Source: Pectinophora gossypiella
Lineage: Eukaryota; Arthropoda; Insecta; Lepidoptera; Gelechiidae
Assembly: GCF_024362695.1 (NCBI RefSeq)
Contig: NC_065427.1
Span: 186,001 to 250,000 of the forward strand
Direction of reading: 5' to 3'
DNA length: 64,000 bases
The position numbers and the translations under genes are program-made. The notes below the pieces were generated by a model, which saw nothing but the letters and a program-made list of their open reading frames with translations, ran no database searches and was not told the origin of the DNA. Shown here one piece after another: positions 32,160 through 42,682 of this stretch. Positions within the stretch are counted from its first letter, which is position 1. Every line of letters begins with the position of its first letter.

Positions 32160-32467
32160 TACAAGTGTCCGGTGTAGTTCTTGTATTGAACTACACCTCG
32201 CACGAAAAGTCGCCTAAGTCCTATACACAACACATACACAAGATAATACTCGCAACACAAAAAAAAGGTGTCCGGTGTAGTTCTTGTATTGAACTACACC
32301 TCGCACGAAAAATTGCCTAAGTCCTAAACACAAGTGTCCCGTGTAGTTCCTGTATTGAAACTACACTGCACGAAAAAAACTCTTGACCCCGTGTTGACCG
32401 GTGTAGTTCTTGTATTGGGTTGCCGAGCCAAAAGACTTTTGGCATGCAACCCAACACCAGTGTTGGG
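32160..32467. repeat. Cluster of strong hairpins beside R1 copy A
   Basis: ggtgtagttc-ttgtatt-gaactacacc occurs perfectly at 32171-32197 and 32274-32300, weakly at about 32339-32366, and with only its left half at 32399-32416. Each is followed by a 'cgcacgaaaa' phrase. They are followed by gggttgc/gcaaccc (32417-32452) enclosing ccaaaagacttttgg (32428-32442), then cccaacac-ca-gtgttggg (32450-32467). A piece of the same repeat is at 35770-35797. Probably 5'-UTR repeats of the R1 element. Confidence 0.8.
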
Positions 32468-33122
32468 CAAAAAGTAATTAGATTATTGATTGTTGATTAC
32501 GACTACTTTTTGTAATCTGCAATCATGATTACAGATTACAAACGTAATAATCCTTAATCATAATTACAAAATAAGAAATTAAATCAAGAGTTTAATCTTG
32601 ACATTGATTACAGATTAATAAATCTAAATTGTAATTTAGATTAATTGATTACATAATTTTACATATTTTCTTAATCATGTTAATTGAACAAAAACACGAT
32701 CATACATCATATAGCATTGATTATTATAATTAAAGAAAGACGCAAAAATAAAAAATAAAAAAATATTTTAATTTAATTATTAATGATGAAATTTATGTTT
32801 ATATCCAACTATATTATGTACCCTTGCACTGTGGCTGTATAAAAAAATCTTTTGCCATTTTGGACTGTCACGCTATAGGTAAGAATTTTAATAAAATTAT
32901 TACTTAATTGGCAAATATTTATCAAAATATTTTATTATTTATTAAATCACATAATCATTGATTAATAACTACTGTAATCATGATTAAAGATTACATGTAG
33001 TTAAGATTGATAGTAGTCAAAGATACAAAGTAATCACGATTGATGTAATTATGATTACATTAAATCAGATTACTAATCTGATTACAAAAGTAATCGATTA
33101 CGCCCAACTCTGCCCAACACCA
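32457..33122. mobile_element. AT-rich foldback rich in 'gattac' words
   Basis: Ends read agtgttgggcaaaaagtaat on the left and taatcgattacgcccaactc then tgcccaacacc on the right, so they form an imperfect inverted repeat. The interior is dominated by gattac/gtaatc words on both strands, a pattern typical of non-autonomous hAT-like MITEs. I could not find a clean 8-bp target duplication. Two short 'gaccaacaccacgtgcacc' repeats follow at 33116-33155. Confidence 0.5.
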
Positions 33123-33500
33123 CGTGCACCGACCAACACCACGTGCACCGACCAACACCACTACGCGAACTATCCTAACTATACCTACGACTAACCTTAC
33201 ACTACACTAAAACTATATAAAAGTCACTTATCTGTGAGTCCAATGTCTCGTCCGTGACGTATATGCGGCGGGGGGGACCATAACCCACCACCTTCCCATG
33301 GTCCTACCAACCTTTCGGTCATACGGACCTAAGGACCGAATCATGGGCGATGCGAGTGGTACTTGCTCGGGGCTCTTTCCCACCCGCACTTCTTGACGCC
33401 CTACAAATTTTATGTCCTGTCCCCTGGACTTTCCCTTCTCCCCTTTCTGGGGCGGGACACCACGCCACGGCTTCGTCGCCGACCATTTGCCTCTCCCTGT

Positions 33501-33755
33501 CTATGCCTCCTCCAGCAATCTCCTCTGACGGTACCAAGTGTGCGCGAATTCCCGGAATCGTGCGAAGTTCACCTCGGAAGATACCAGTTGCGCGAAATAG
33601 ACCGGTCCTGCTTCCGTCCTCTCCAGGTGGTCAAACAAAGTGCCCCGTTCTGAATCGTACAGACGACAATCCCACAAAACGTGATCCCGGTACTCCTCAG
33701 CCTCCCCACACGGACACACCCCTTCCTCGGCCAGCCCCAGATCCCTTAGCCACGG
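33501..33755 (-). pseudogene. R1-clade ORF2 C-terminal remnant
   Basis: The frame reads APPWLRDLGLAEEG followed by the zinc-binding motif CPCGEAEEYRDHVLWDC, characteristic of the ORF2 C-terminus in R1-type elements, and ends at 33501. It is in the same frame as the ORF1 remnant just upstream, separated from it by a TGA at 33762-33764. The deletion therefore fuses ORF1 and ORF2 regions except for that stop. Confidence 0.75.
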
Positions 33756-33761
33756 CGGTGC

Positions 33762-34864
33762 TCAGCCATAATTAGTTGTGTTGAGCGCCCTCTGCTCCGC
33801 GTATTTCCTGGCTGGGCACTCTATGGAGTGCGTGCGGTGGTTGGTGTACGGCTTCCCGAATGACTTACATGTGGCACACACCGCCTTTTCACTCTTGCAG
33901 TCGCCGCTCCTGTGCCCGCCCCCTCCGCACTTCGCGCATACTGTCTTCTCTGACCGGCAGTATTTTTCCGGATGTCCGTAGCTCTGGCACTTGGCGCAAC
34001 ACGTGATGTTGACGTAATCCCGGACCAGGTGCCTTTCCCAGTTAAGGAACACTCTCTGCCGATCTATTATGGCGTCCCTGAGGGCGTGGCTGCACTCCAG
34101 CACCACCGTGGTCTTCCCGCCGCGGCGGCCCTTCATGAAAGCAATCCGTACTTCCCTGCTAAACCTCTCCTCGGGCCATGCTGAGTCGCCTCCAAAGTTC
34201 TGGCCATGCAGGGCGCGCAAGAATTCTTCCGGCTCGGGGTCCTCTACTCCAAACATGCCGACCAATGGTTTCTTCTTCTTTGGCTCACCCACCCTGAGAG
34301 TGGGTGGTGCCGCCCTCTTAATCCGCTCGGCGGCCTCCTTGGTCGTCGTCTGTATTAGGACCCCTGCGTTCCCCACGCGCCTTACCCGGGTCACTTGTGC
34401 GCCCAGGGACCGCGGATCGATGCTCTCCTTGAGCACCCTCTTGGTGTCGTCCGCGGTCTTTAGGCCTGCTGCCTCCTCCGTTTCGGACGGCTATATGGTA
34501 AGAACCCTGCCCTCATTCGCTGGCGGCTTAGGCTGGGCCCCCTTCGGCCCAGTTCTCAACATGGCCGCGTAGCTCTGCGGGCCGCCCATGGGGACGCGCT
34601 AGACTGCGGCCGTTCGTTCCTATCCTTGATGAGCGATTTTATCTCCTCTATTGCGCTCTCTGTGTTTGCTGCGTTGGCGCCTTTCTGGGCGTCTGCCACC
34701 CGCCAGGCCATAGTGGCCAGTGCCGCAGTCATCTTCTGCACTGCGCTCCCGATCATTGCAATCTCTGCCTTGTTCAATTTTGAGGTGAAGCTGCTTATTG
34801 CCGCCTTAATTTCCGCCCCGGCTGACGTCGTTCTGCTGGGCGTTCCCGCTCCCCTCGCTTGCAT
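33762..34864 (-). pseudogene. R1-clade ORF1 main region, copy B, broken
   Basis: Homologous to 30560-31651 along its length. It is broken by a frameshift near 34600 and a nonsense change near 34493, where copy A reads TIYPAET and this copy has a stop in place of the tyrosine. Three CCHC knuckles are intact (CCAKCQSYGHPEKYC, CAKCGGGGHRSGDC, CATCKSFGKPYTNHRTHSIEC). The third is complete, unlike in copy A. Confidence 0.85.
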
Positions 34865-35180
34865 CCTCTATTTCTTCATCTGTGAGGCCTCTTTCCACGC
34901 ATTGCCGCGCCGACTCGGGCGTTATCCCCGGCGATGACCGGGGATGTTGGAACGCCAGTGCACGCGCCTCCGGCGAAGTATTGCTCCCGGGGTCCGGGGT
35001 TGGTACCGGCGCCCCCGGGGATCTCCTGGCCGGCCTCACTGGAGTAGGCACCAGGGGCCGGTATGCAGGCGCTGGTGCCTGAAAAGCGTCCTCCACTTCT
35101 TCTGGCGCCGAACTTGGTGCCGGCGATGGCGGCGGGCTCCTCGCGGTCATACTCGACCGCTGGAACTCTCGCGACGCCAT
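34806..35180 (-). CDS. R1-clade ORF1 N-terminal frame, copy B
   Basis: A 124-residue Pro/Ser-rich frame, homologous to 31551-31943 (shared RPLVPTPVRPARRSPGAPVP), overlapping the following frame with the same one-base shift. The element is otherwise broken, so this is a fossil coding segment. Confidence 0.6.
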   Translation of the reverse strand: MASREFQRSSMTARSPPPSPAPSSAPEEVEDAFQAPAPAYRPLVPTPVRPARRSPGAPVPTPDPGSNTSPEARALAFQHPRSSPGITPESARQCVERGLTDEEIEDASEGSGNAQQNDVSRGGN

Positions 35181-35365
35181 TGTCCTTTCTCACAGATTGT
35201 CAAAAAAAAACAAAAAAAAATAAACAAAAAAAACTACATTAGCCTAACACACGGTCCATAATCTAGCACGCGTAAAAATAAATACAAAAGTAACTTAACA
35301 CAAGTAAAATAAAACAAAGCAAAAAAAAGTTTCCTAATATCTAACACAGTTCAAACAAATCACGA

Positions 35366-35799
<434 letters not shown>

Positions 35800-35800
<1 letters not shown>

Positions 35801-36078
35801 ACCCAAGCAAAGCCGCCAACGCCTCGGAGTCAAACGGCGCGGCGACACCGGCGGGCGGCGCTGGCCGCAGCGGCGTACGCGGCCGCCTCAGGTAAAGCAG
35901 CGGTTGCCTCAGCCGCGCGGCTGGCGGCCATCGTGGCAGCCACCTTGGCCACGTTCGGCGTCGTCGCCTTGAGGGCTGAGACAATGCGGCGGCGGTGGCG
36001 GCGTTGTCGGCTTCGTTGAAGATGTCGATGGGCGTGGCGGCCGGCTCCGGCTCCTCCTCCACGTCATCGTCCTCCGGT
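35800..36078 (-). CDS. Candidate host exon, truncated by retroelement
   Basis: GC-rich, coding-like block after a good acceptor (tattttcgtag, exon from 36078). One frame reads an acidic stretch EEEPEPAATPIDIFNEADNA, then a shift by one base gives an alanine-rich stretch SALKATTPNVAKVAATMAAS and a further shift gives GVAAPFDSEALAAL. The likely original frame has therefore been broken by small indels or assembly error. The 3' side runs into R1-derived sequence at about 35797. I do not recognise the protein. Confidence 0.45.
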
Positions 36079-36267
36079 CTACGAAAATATAAAAAGCTCA
36101 ATTAATCAAACATAACAATTCAAAAACTTAAATAGTGTATTTATTTTCAATGTAATCTATGCTGTCCCATTAAATCAAATTACAAATAAAATTAAAATTT
36201 GACCACAGCCTCCTCATGGACCACTATTTATTCTGATACTACATGGATTTATTTTTTTATTTTTACA

Positions 36268-36470
36268 TGGATAGAGGGTGTTCATGACACCGTACCGACT
36301 ACTGAGCGGGATGATTCAGCTCATGATTCTGAGTCAATATCAAGTAGAATTCTCCATAGCAAAATTCATGAGTTTTTTTTTATTGTTTATTTATATACTT
36401 GACATTAACTCAGAATCATGGTCTGCATGAATGCCTAAAGTTTTTGTTACGCTGTCACTAACACCCTGTA
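36268..36470. mobile_element. Foldback MITE copy in candidate intron
   Basis: Ends gggtgttcatgacaccgtac and ctgtcactaacaccctgta with arms around a T-rich centre. Same family as 27921-28418, and it lies in the putative intron of the minus-strand host gene. Confidence 0.78.
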
Positions 36471-36779
36471 TGTGTGATAATACTCCTACTCTCCAACTTT
36501 TCATAGCAGATTCCTGCAACCACACAAAATTCCCGCTACCACCTTTCAAAAAGGGAAAATGTTCTTGTTCGAAAAAGAAATCGAAAGTAAAAATAAAAGA
36601 AATTATTTGCCAGTTTCAAATTAAAAATTATAAAGTTGTGACACAGATTCACAACTTTATTCCATCTGATAATAAAATAGGGTTTTATGGATCTAGTTAT
36701 AAATTGCCCAATGCAATTTGACAATAACTATTCAAATCATCAAATTGACTAGGCAATGGTGCTAATTCCTGTAAATACC

Positions 36780-37070
36780 ATCTAATTTTATTTTAAGTTA
36801 TATCTGTCCTTTTCTTATCCGCCGAAAAGGAAAGGGACGGGTAATCGACAAGCATAAAATTTATGGAACACACGTCAATTTTAAGCACAAATCTAAACCA
36901 ACCGTCTAAAAATTTTACGTCAGTCAATAACCCGACACATTAATTTACTCATTCTTCCTAAAATTAAGAGCTGTGAATCATCCGTCCCTTTCCTTTTCGA
37001 CGGATACGAAAATGACGGATATAACCTAAAATAAAATTAGGCGGTGTCTGCAGGAATCGGGGCCATTATA
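36780..37070. mobile_element. Foldback MITE with 'ttatccgccgaaaaggaaag' arms
   Basis: The left arm (attttaagttatatctgtcc; aaaaggaaagggacgg) is the inverse of the right arm (ccgtccctttccttttcgac; ggatataacct). The right side ends in ggtgtctgcaggaatcgggg. A half copy is at 27395-27540. Non-coding. Confidence 0.75.
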
Positions 37071-37803
37071 CATGTAATAAAAACATATTGAAATTTTTTT
37101 TTTATTATGTAATGTGAAGTAACTTAAAGTTAACTAAGTGTTAAACAATTTAAATAATTAGGCAAGGACAGCTATATTAAGATATTGCATTTAAAAATCA
37201 TTATTAAAATATAGGTAACACAATTTATAAAATTTAAAACAAAAACACAATATAGGTATCTTTGTTTCATAGAAGTTATGACATAATATTATTAGAAAAC
37301 AATCAAATACCCAGACTCATTATTTAGCTTTATTATCAAATATTGTAGAATAATTTCCCAATATGATAAATAATAAAGTTTAGGTAGCAATTAATCATTT
37401 AGCCTGATAGAACTAGATACCTGTCTAATGGTTGCATTAATCACTTTGTCTAAAAGATACCTATACAACCCATAAAAGTCTGCAAAATTATTCTATAATT
37501 AAGTTTTTACATGAAAGTAATGTTTAGGATCCTAATATGTTATCATGTACAAACTATTGGTCCTTAGGAATGGAAAAAAAATCTGAAATAATATTGTCTC
37601 TTCTTATCCTATTGAGCCATGCAATGATGGCTTCCTACATGCAATACTATTAAATAAAGAAATTCAATTAAATGTAGTAACACTTGTCCCATAGTGAATA
37701 TAGATACTTACATAATGTTTCCTATTAATTATATTATAGCATCCTAGGTCATTCATATGTGAAATAATAAATGATCCAGATTTTTATGAAATGCAATACT
37801 TAC

Positions 37804-37860
37804 GGAGGACCCTGGCACCACCTTCTCCACCTCCTTCAACACCCACTTGAAGCATTGTAT
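37804..37860 (-). CDS. Candidate host exon (57 nt)
   Basis: Flanked by an acceptor (gggctaaccag) and a strong donor (gtaagt). Length is a multiple of three. In phase 0 it reads IQCFKWVLKEVEKVVPGSS, an amphipathic-looking segment that continues the open phase-0 frame of the exons at 38260-38325 and 38446-38470. In the other candidate frame it holds a stop. Function unknown. Confidence 0.5.
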
Positions 37861-38259
37861 CTGGTTAGCCCAAGAAAACAAGCAATTATTATATAGTATA
37901 GGTATTATACACACACACACACACACATATTTATATATTTGTGCACAGGCTGCTTGCAATTAGCTGCTCAGTTAGTAAGCTCATGCATCACACACTGCAT
38001 TGTTGCTAAATGATACTGTTCCTTCCTTCTACAGGAGTATAATAGGAAACCCCTGTTCTTGTAACCACCCTCATAGGCTCAGTCAAAACCTCTTTGCTGC
38101 ACAAAAACACATTGAATGCGTGAATAAGTAAGATAACATAGTATTTACAATTATACTAATAGTAGCTGGCGAGGAGTGCTTACCCCTTCGACTGTGATGC
38201 TATGTTATTTTGTAAAAACTTGGTAGAAACATAATGTAGGTAGGTTATGTAATACTTAC

Positions 38260-38325
38260 ATTATCGGCGGCGGCGCATCCGCGTCCCGCCGGCGCCACTT
38301 CCCGCGCCTCGCCATTCGCGGTTCT
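38260..38325 (-). CDS. Candidate host exon (66 nt)
   Basis: The acceptor ttttttgtag and donor gtaagt bracket a GC-rich exon in AT-rich surroundings. Two frames are open: one reads EAREVAPAGRGCAAADN, the other MARRGKWRRRDADAPPP. The second fits an ATG in the exon upstream and joins in phase to the exon at 36078; the first fits the exon at 37804-37860. Not recognised. Confidence 0.5.
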
Positions 38326-38445
38326 CTACAAAAAAAACCCCAAATTACTGTCATTATATGTATTATATTGGGGTGGCATACTAAGCCTGCGTACAATTAT
38401 TTCGGTTGCGTGTGCGCCGTTGATGAGTCATAAGAAAAATCTTAC

Positions 38446-38470
38446 CTTGTGAACATAGATGGCATTTTTA
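38446..38470 (-). CDS. Candidate host micro-exon (25 nt)
   Basis: A 25-base exon between acceptor tatgttacag and donor gtaaga. It contains an ATG (38463-38465) that could be the start, reading MPSMFT, or it may be an internal exon in another frame. Tiny exons are easily spurious; support comes from two good splice sites and phase agreement with its neighbour. Confidence 0.35.
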
Positions 38471-38617
38471 CTGTAACATAAATAACAATAATGAGCAACA
38501 CACACTTGAAAGATTTCTAGTGATTTTCATAAAAACAAACTCAACCAACTCCTTTGCTCAACTTCAAGTGACTTCAACTCACTTTTTTAAGAGGTGGGTA
38601 CCTAGTGACTAGTGAGT

Positions 38618-38900
38618 GAGTGGTTTTTTTTTCCCCGAAGGGTAAGGCAAAGAGAACTATGCCCATACAGCCTAGTCTTATGTATTTTTTTTTATGATGA
38701 TTAAAGAAATGAGCAGACTCCTACTCCGAACCCCAAACGAATTAACCAAAAAGTCCGCATAAACTTTTGGCACGTAAGCATTTTGTTTTGTTTGTTTATT
38801 GAATATTCTGATGTAATCTAATCTAGACACACGGCAGCGTGACAAGCCAAGTTCAAATAACAGAACTGACGAGCATCGCCGTGTGTAATGAATATGAATA
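38618..38900 (-). repeat. Dispersed repeat with 'ccccgaagggtaaggcaaag' end
   Basis: tttccccgaagggtaaggca, 'actatgcccatacagcc' and agactcctactccgaacccc are the reverse of blocks at 19981-20465. Unclassified, non-coding. Confidence 0.65.
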
Positions 38901-39589
38901 TTACACGAACCCACTTTTGTCCCCCTTATAATACAAATACTATTTCACATAAACGTGTCAAATTAGGCTCATGTATTCAGACTTGCGGGATACATATTTG
39001 CTCTAAATTTCATAAACACAAACGGTTATTTAGATATTAGTGTCCAAAAATCGTTATTTTTATCACTGACTGACATATAGATAGATCAAAATTCTAACCC
39101 AGTTCCAGATGACCTACAAAATTAAAATTTGTTATGCAGATAGGTAATTAGGTCAATACAAAGGAAAAAATCAGAAACTAGCAATTTTCTATACTTTTTC
39201 GCTTAATTGATTCTATTAGGAACGCTTAACTTTATATACCAACTTAGAACCTGTAACTATAGATGTAAGACTCAGCAATCATGACAGTCGGTCTTTATGT
39301 GGTACCTATGTGGATTTTAATGTCTTAACGTGAATATATAACGATTTGAATAAACATCCAGGTATTAACTTTTTTTTACTTATCAGTAAGAGTATCATCG
39401 TCATTAATTTAAGAGCCACGCTCTTGTCGGTGTAGCATTCTCCATGTTATTTAAGAGTATAGTCGGCTTTAATACTTATTCCGTTATTAACTGAAATTAA
39501 GTATTAATTATTGTTTCGGTATTTAACGCAGATCAATAGTGTAAAATCATTACTCATAAATAATTATTAAATAATAGGCATTTCTGTAT
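38901..39589. other. AT-rich intergenic, no gene recognised
   Basis: No coding or repeat signature that I can support. Confidence 0.5.
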
Positions 39590-39655
39590 TCCGGCCAAGT
39601 AGTTAATGCCATCTGCGGCAAATCTACAATAAGTCACGTCAAAAAAAAAAAAAGC
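39590..39655 (+). mobile_element. Minimal Jockey-like LINE end, 65 bp
   Basis: Starts at ccggccaagtagttaatgcc and ends caataagtcacgtc plus poly(A). It begins at the same point as the copies at 51327 and 57197. Confidence 0.88.
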
Positions 39656-40206
39656 ATTTCTGTACACGGTGCGCGGTGCGACACCGGAGCAGCGGGGTGG
39701 AACCGGTGCGAATAACTTTGACATGAACGTGTCCGAGCGAGGACCTAGCTGCCGCATTCATAAGCGCGAGCGCCGTCTTGCTGTCCGGTTGCCTCTCCAT
39801 ATCTGACCTTAAGGTTGCGACATAGATTTTCTTAAAAAATACTTGAATGTTATAAATAAGTAGGTACCTACTTATAATTTGTGTACCTACAAAAAAGTTA
39901 TGATATCCCATCAAAAACAAAAATGTGAAATGAGAGCCAAGTTCAATATTATAATATACCTTGGTTACTGACTATAGCGACAAAAGAAGTGAGATCTAAA
40001 TGGGTGCCAAGTTCAATTGTCACTGAAATTTATTTATAACAACATAAAATATAATTTCTCCTTATAACTTAAGATAAATATTGTAGCCGATAAAATCCGA
40101 CTTGGCTAGTTTTCATATATAGATGACGTTGTTCAGTTTTAGCTTGATAGTTAATAATTACCTACCTATTTTCTCATTACGTAGTACATAATTATTCCAA
40201 AACACA
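39656..40206. other. Intergenic, no gene recognised
   Basis: A GC-richer block at 39660-39820 has no recognisable coding content. Confidence 0.45.
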
Positions 40207-40350
40207 ATGTAACGGCGACACAGTTGGCTCGACCATTACAGACGGCGGCGGTGGTCTAACAGAAAGCTCGGTGAGAAGTGGGTACTTAGTTCATCTTCCG
40301 ATGGATGTACCCCGCTGACTATCCCAATTGGGATATAATCGTGAGCTCAT
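40207..40350 (+). repeat. Dispersed repeat, 'gtacttagttcatc' family
   Basis: Contains gtctaacagaaagctcggtg, gtacttagttcatcttccga, gatggatgtaccccgctgac and gggatataatcgtgagct. Best-preserved copy of the family in this window. Confidence 0.7.
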
Positions 40351-40397
40351 ATTATTATGCTATATTAACCATAATCGTCCACCGTCTACACATTTTG

Positions 40398-40575
40398 TTT
40401 AATTTGCTATAAAGGGCGTTAGTGACACGGTAACGAAAATTTTGAGGGATGATTTGCGACGGAAAATTCCACCTGATAAGTAGGTATCACCTGGTAGTAG
40501 GTGGTAGGTAGGTAGGTACTGAGAGTCATGAGCTGAATTATTCCCCTCAGTAGTCGGTACGGTGTCATAACTTTA
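40398..40575. mobile_element. Foldback MITE copy, rearranged
   Basis: The left end gcgttagtgacacggtaacg and right end 'cagtagtcggtacggtgtca' belong to the 27921-28418 family. The centre is replaced by taggtaggt repeats. Confidence 0.65.
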
Positions 40576-41081
40576 CGTCGCGTCAGAGAATCTCTAACAC
40601 TGTTCTTAAGTGAATTAGAACCCAACCAATATTCTGTTCTAGCCACAAGCAATATCTCAGTTCAATAAGATAAATGGTGGTGATATTGTGAGGAGACCTG
40701 ACAATCACAAGTCTGAAACAGACAGGTCACACGGGCGTGTCCGATGCGTCGACGAAATGCTGTCTCTAACAAAAATGTTACGATATCGCAACGTATCTAT
40801 GGTATGGCTTTTTATTTGTGATTCATATGCGTTATGATTATGACACCGCTTGGTCGCAGCGGCCCTACAACGCATCGTGTTGAATCATTCAAAAACAGAT
40901 ACCACACGGGCATTGGCGACCCATGCGCCGCGCCGTCAGAATGCCGTTTATTTACTTATCTAATAATTACAGTTCTATAACTTACCAAACAGGCACATGC
41001 CAATACGGAAACTTAGACAAAGATTTAAAAACTATGCCAATCATTTAAAGTAGATAATAATATTTACTACACTTATCAAAT

Positions 41082-41089
41082 ATCCTTCA
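41082..41089. other. Left 8-bp target duplication
   Basis: atccttca here is repeated exactly at 43599-43606, just outside the opposite terminal repeat. Confidence 0.9.
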
Positions 41090-41129
41090 CTCAGAACAAT
41101 AACTAAAGCATAGAAGGAAGGCTAAAATA
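41090..41129 (+). repeat. Left terminal inverted repeat
   Basis: 40 bases identical to the reverse complement of 43559-43598. Confidence 0.95.
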
Positions 41130-41436
41130 GCAACAGAACTCTATAATTCTGCTCTACTTTATCTTACGGAACCGGCGTAATGTTAGACAAAGACGCATAT
41201 ACAAAAATTGTTTCGTAATTTCGTAGGTTGTCACAAGTTTTTCATTGCCTAGTGTTGGGTTTCACTTTAGTAATATGTCGATAAAATTAAATTTACTTAC
41301 AATTAATGTCGATAAATTTTTTTTACAAGATTTCTTTTTGTAGGATGCAATTATCTTCTTCTTGATGAAAGGAGACTCTGTCTCTGATAGGTAAGTATCT
41401 AACCATTTTTGGATTATATTGTCTGGTTTATATTAG

Positions 41437-41497
41437 TTTGGAGCTGCAGCTCACATTCAGGAAGGAAAGAAAATAGCCAACTGTTATCGTTTCATCG
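41437..41497 (+). pseudogene. Decayed inverted copy of THAP exon 1
   Basis: gctgcagctcacattcagga and aaagaaaatagccaac closely match exon 1 at 43137-43213 in the opposite orientation, ending in the same cg-gtaagt donor. The frame is kept from the second cysteine on (CSSHSGRKENS, one codon deleted after it). The start codon and the first zinc-binding cysteine are lost. The distance to the left end (about 350 bases) is close to that on the right (about 385). Confidence 0.85.
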
Positions 41498-41559
41498 GTA
41501 AGTATTTTGTAATATTCGAATTTATTTATGATGTCATCCGCCGTGCACTGGTGTCGATC

Positions 41560-41925
41560 GACGTGCCGTGCAAATTGGAACCGCCGCCGCCGGGTCTAAG
41601 CCGCACAGACGGTAAGAGGCCCGATGGGGTCACGCCATAGACATAGAAAAGAGTATGGACGGGAAATACCTACAGAAAAAACGTGCCACTCTGTAAACAT
41701 AAAATGGCGGTCTTTACTAGGGCTACAAGCTGTTTCAATACTAGGATTACCATACTCGTACCTACTAGATATAGCATTATACTTAAAAAAATACGGCATA
41801 CAAGTATTCATAAGAGAACAGAAAGGGAAAGTAAAAGGTAGGTAGGTGGTGTACTGTATCTTTCGTGCAAAACTTGTAAGTATTGTATGTTGTGTGCAAT
41901 AAAGTATATTTGTATTTGTAAAGGA
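41560..41925 (+). pseudogene. Possible LINE 3' fragment inside the P-like element
   Basis: A plus-strand frame ending at 41845 reads LLGLQAVSILGLPYSYLLDI and IALYLKKYGIQVF. It resembles the C-terminal zone of LINE proteins, but I cannot name the family. It is followed by gtgtgcaataaagtatattt and 'gtatttgtaaagg', a terminus seen in lepidopteran LINEs. It probably replaced or interrupted the interior of the DNA transposon. Confidence 0.45.
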
Positions 41926-42198
41926 AGGTTTAGTCAAGATTTATCTAAGTCGCTTACACAAATCTATAACATTCATTACATTCTTTATTGGGCGCAGTTC
42001 GTATCAACCTGGAGTGTTGGAGTAGGAGTAAATAAGAAAAGGAGGTAAAATGAAATATAAATTAGATCGTAAATCTGTTCATTAGCAAGTATTTATTTCA
42101 CACGTTATTAATTATGTACATTATATTTACAATAAATACAAATTTATTAATTTCTAAACAGTGTCAATTTGCTTAGAAACTGTCTTTGTGACACCCTG

Positions 42199-42294
42199 TC
42201 ACATTGTTTTTTTTTTTTCATTAAGTCGTTTGATCTTGAGGCGGGACTTGTTCAGCTTTTCTTTTAAATTTTTCATCTCGTCTTCTTGAACTGA
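42199..42294 (-). CDS. Candidate 3' exon of THAP gene, coiled coil
   Basis: After an acceptor (ctttatttcag, exon from 42294) a 31-codon frame reads EDEMKNLKEKLNKSRLKIKR and so on to a TGA at 42199-42201. Its charged heptad-like pattern predicts a coiled coil, as follows the THAP domain in P transposase and its KP derivative. Downstream on the minus strand aataaa signals occur near 42150 and 42100. It joins in phase to exon 2 only if exon 2 uses a weak donor (gtgttt at 42728-42733). Confidence 0.6.
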   Translation of the reverse strand, partial: SVQEDEMKNLKEKLNKSRLKIKRLNEKKKTM

Positions 42295-42465
42295 CTGAAA
42301 TAAAGTTTAATAATAATGTTAAAATAGTATATGTACAAAATAATCTATAAAAATAAAAGTAAAATATATCTGATTTAAGTGCATTGTGCAGCTGGTTGAA
42401 TTATACACTCTATATATGTATATCATGTTAAAAATATAAAAAAAGAAAATTATTTGATATACCTT

Positions 42466-42505
42466 TTCATGTAAATCCAGTCGACACTTTTGGATTTAAT
42501 ATCTG
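42466..42505 (-). other. Exon-like segment between THAP exons
   Basis: About 40 bases follow tttgatttcag and end at a gtatat donor. Open frame reads IKSKSVDWIYMK. Its phase does not fit the coiled-coil exon, so it is either an alternative exon or chance. Confidence 0.25.
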
Positions 42506-42682
42506 AAATCAAAGATAATAATAATTTACTTATATAAAACGTGTACAACTCATAATTGTTTAGACATAAAACAACTACAGACTTAGTATATATACTAAGT
42601 TTATTAAGTACATAATAATATGTAGTTGAATGATAGATAGTATAAACGTGTTGTGATAACATGATACAAATATCTTATCTAT

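Larger units (their letters stand above)
30216..32450 (-). mobile_element. R1-clade LINE, copy A (internally deleted)
   Basis: A non-LTR retrotransposon on the minus strand with a full ORF1 region, the start of ORF2 and a piece of the ORF2 endonuclease; the remainder of ORF2 is missing. Its upstream side (31990-32450) carries hairpin repeats that probably belong to the 5' untranslated region. ORF1 with three zinc knuckles and an APE-type endonuclease at the ORF2 start fit the R1 group (R1, TRAS, SART, Waldo and relatives). A related copy lies at 33240-35330. Confidence 0.82.
33240..35330 (-). mobile_element. R1-clade LINE, copy B (internally deleted)
   Basis: Same family and orientation as copy A. 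It keeps the 5' region and ORF1, then jumps straight to the last 80 or so codons of ORF2 and a 3' untranslated region. Endonuclease and reverse transcriptase are gone. Keeping both ends with the middle lost is unusual for a LINE, which normally loses its 5' end. Confidence 0.8.

Noticed and set aside
42466..42505. Regular third exon of the THAP gene
   Set aside because: Splice sites look fine but its open phase does not lead into the coiled-coil frame; retained only as a low-confidence segment.
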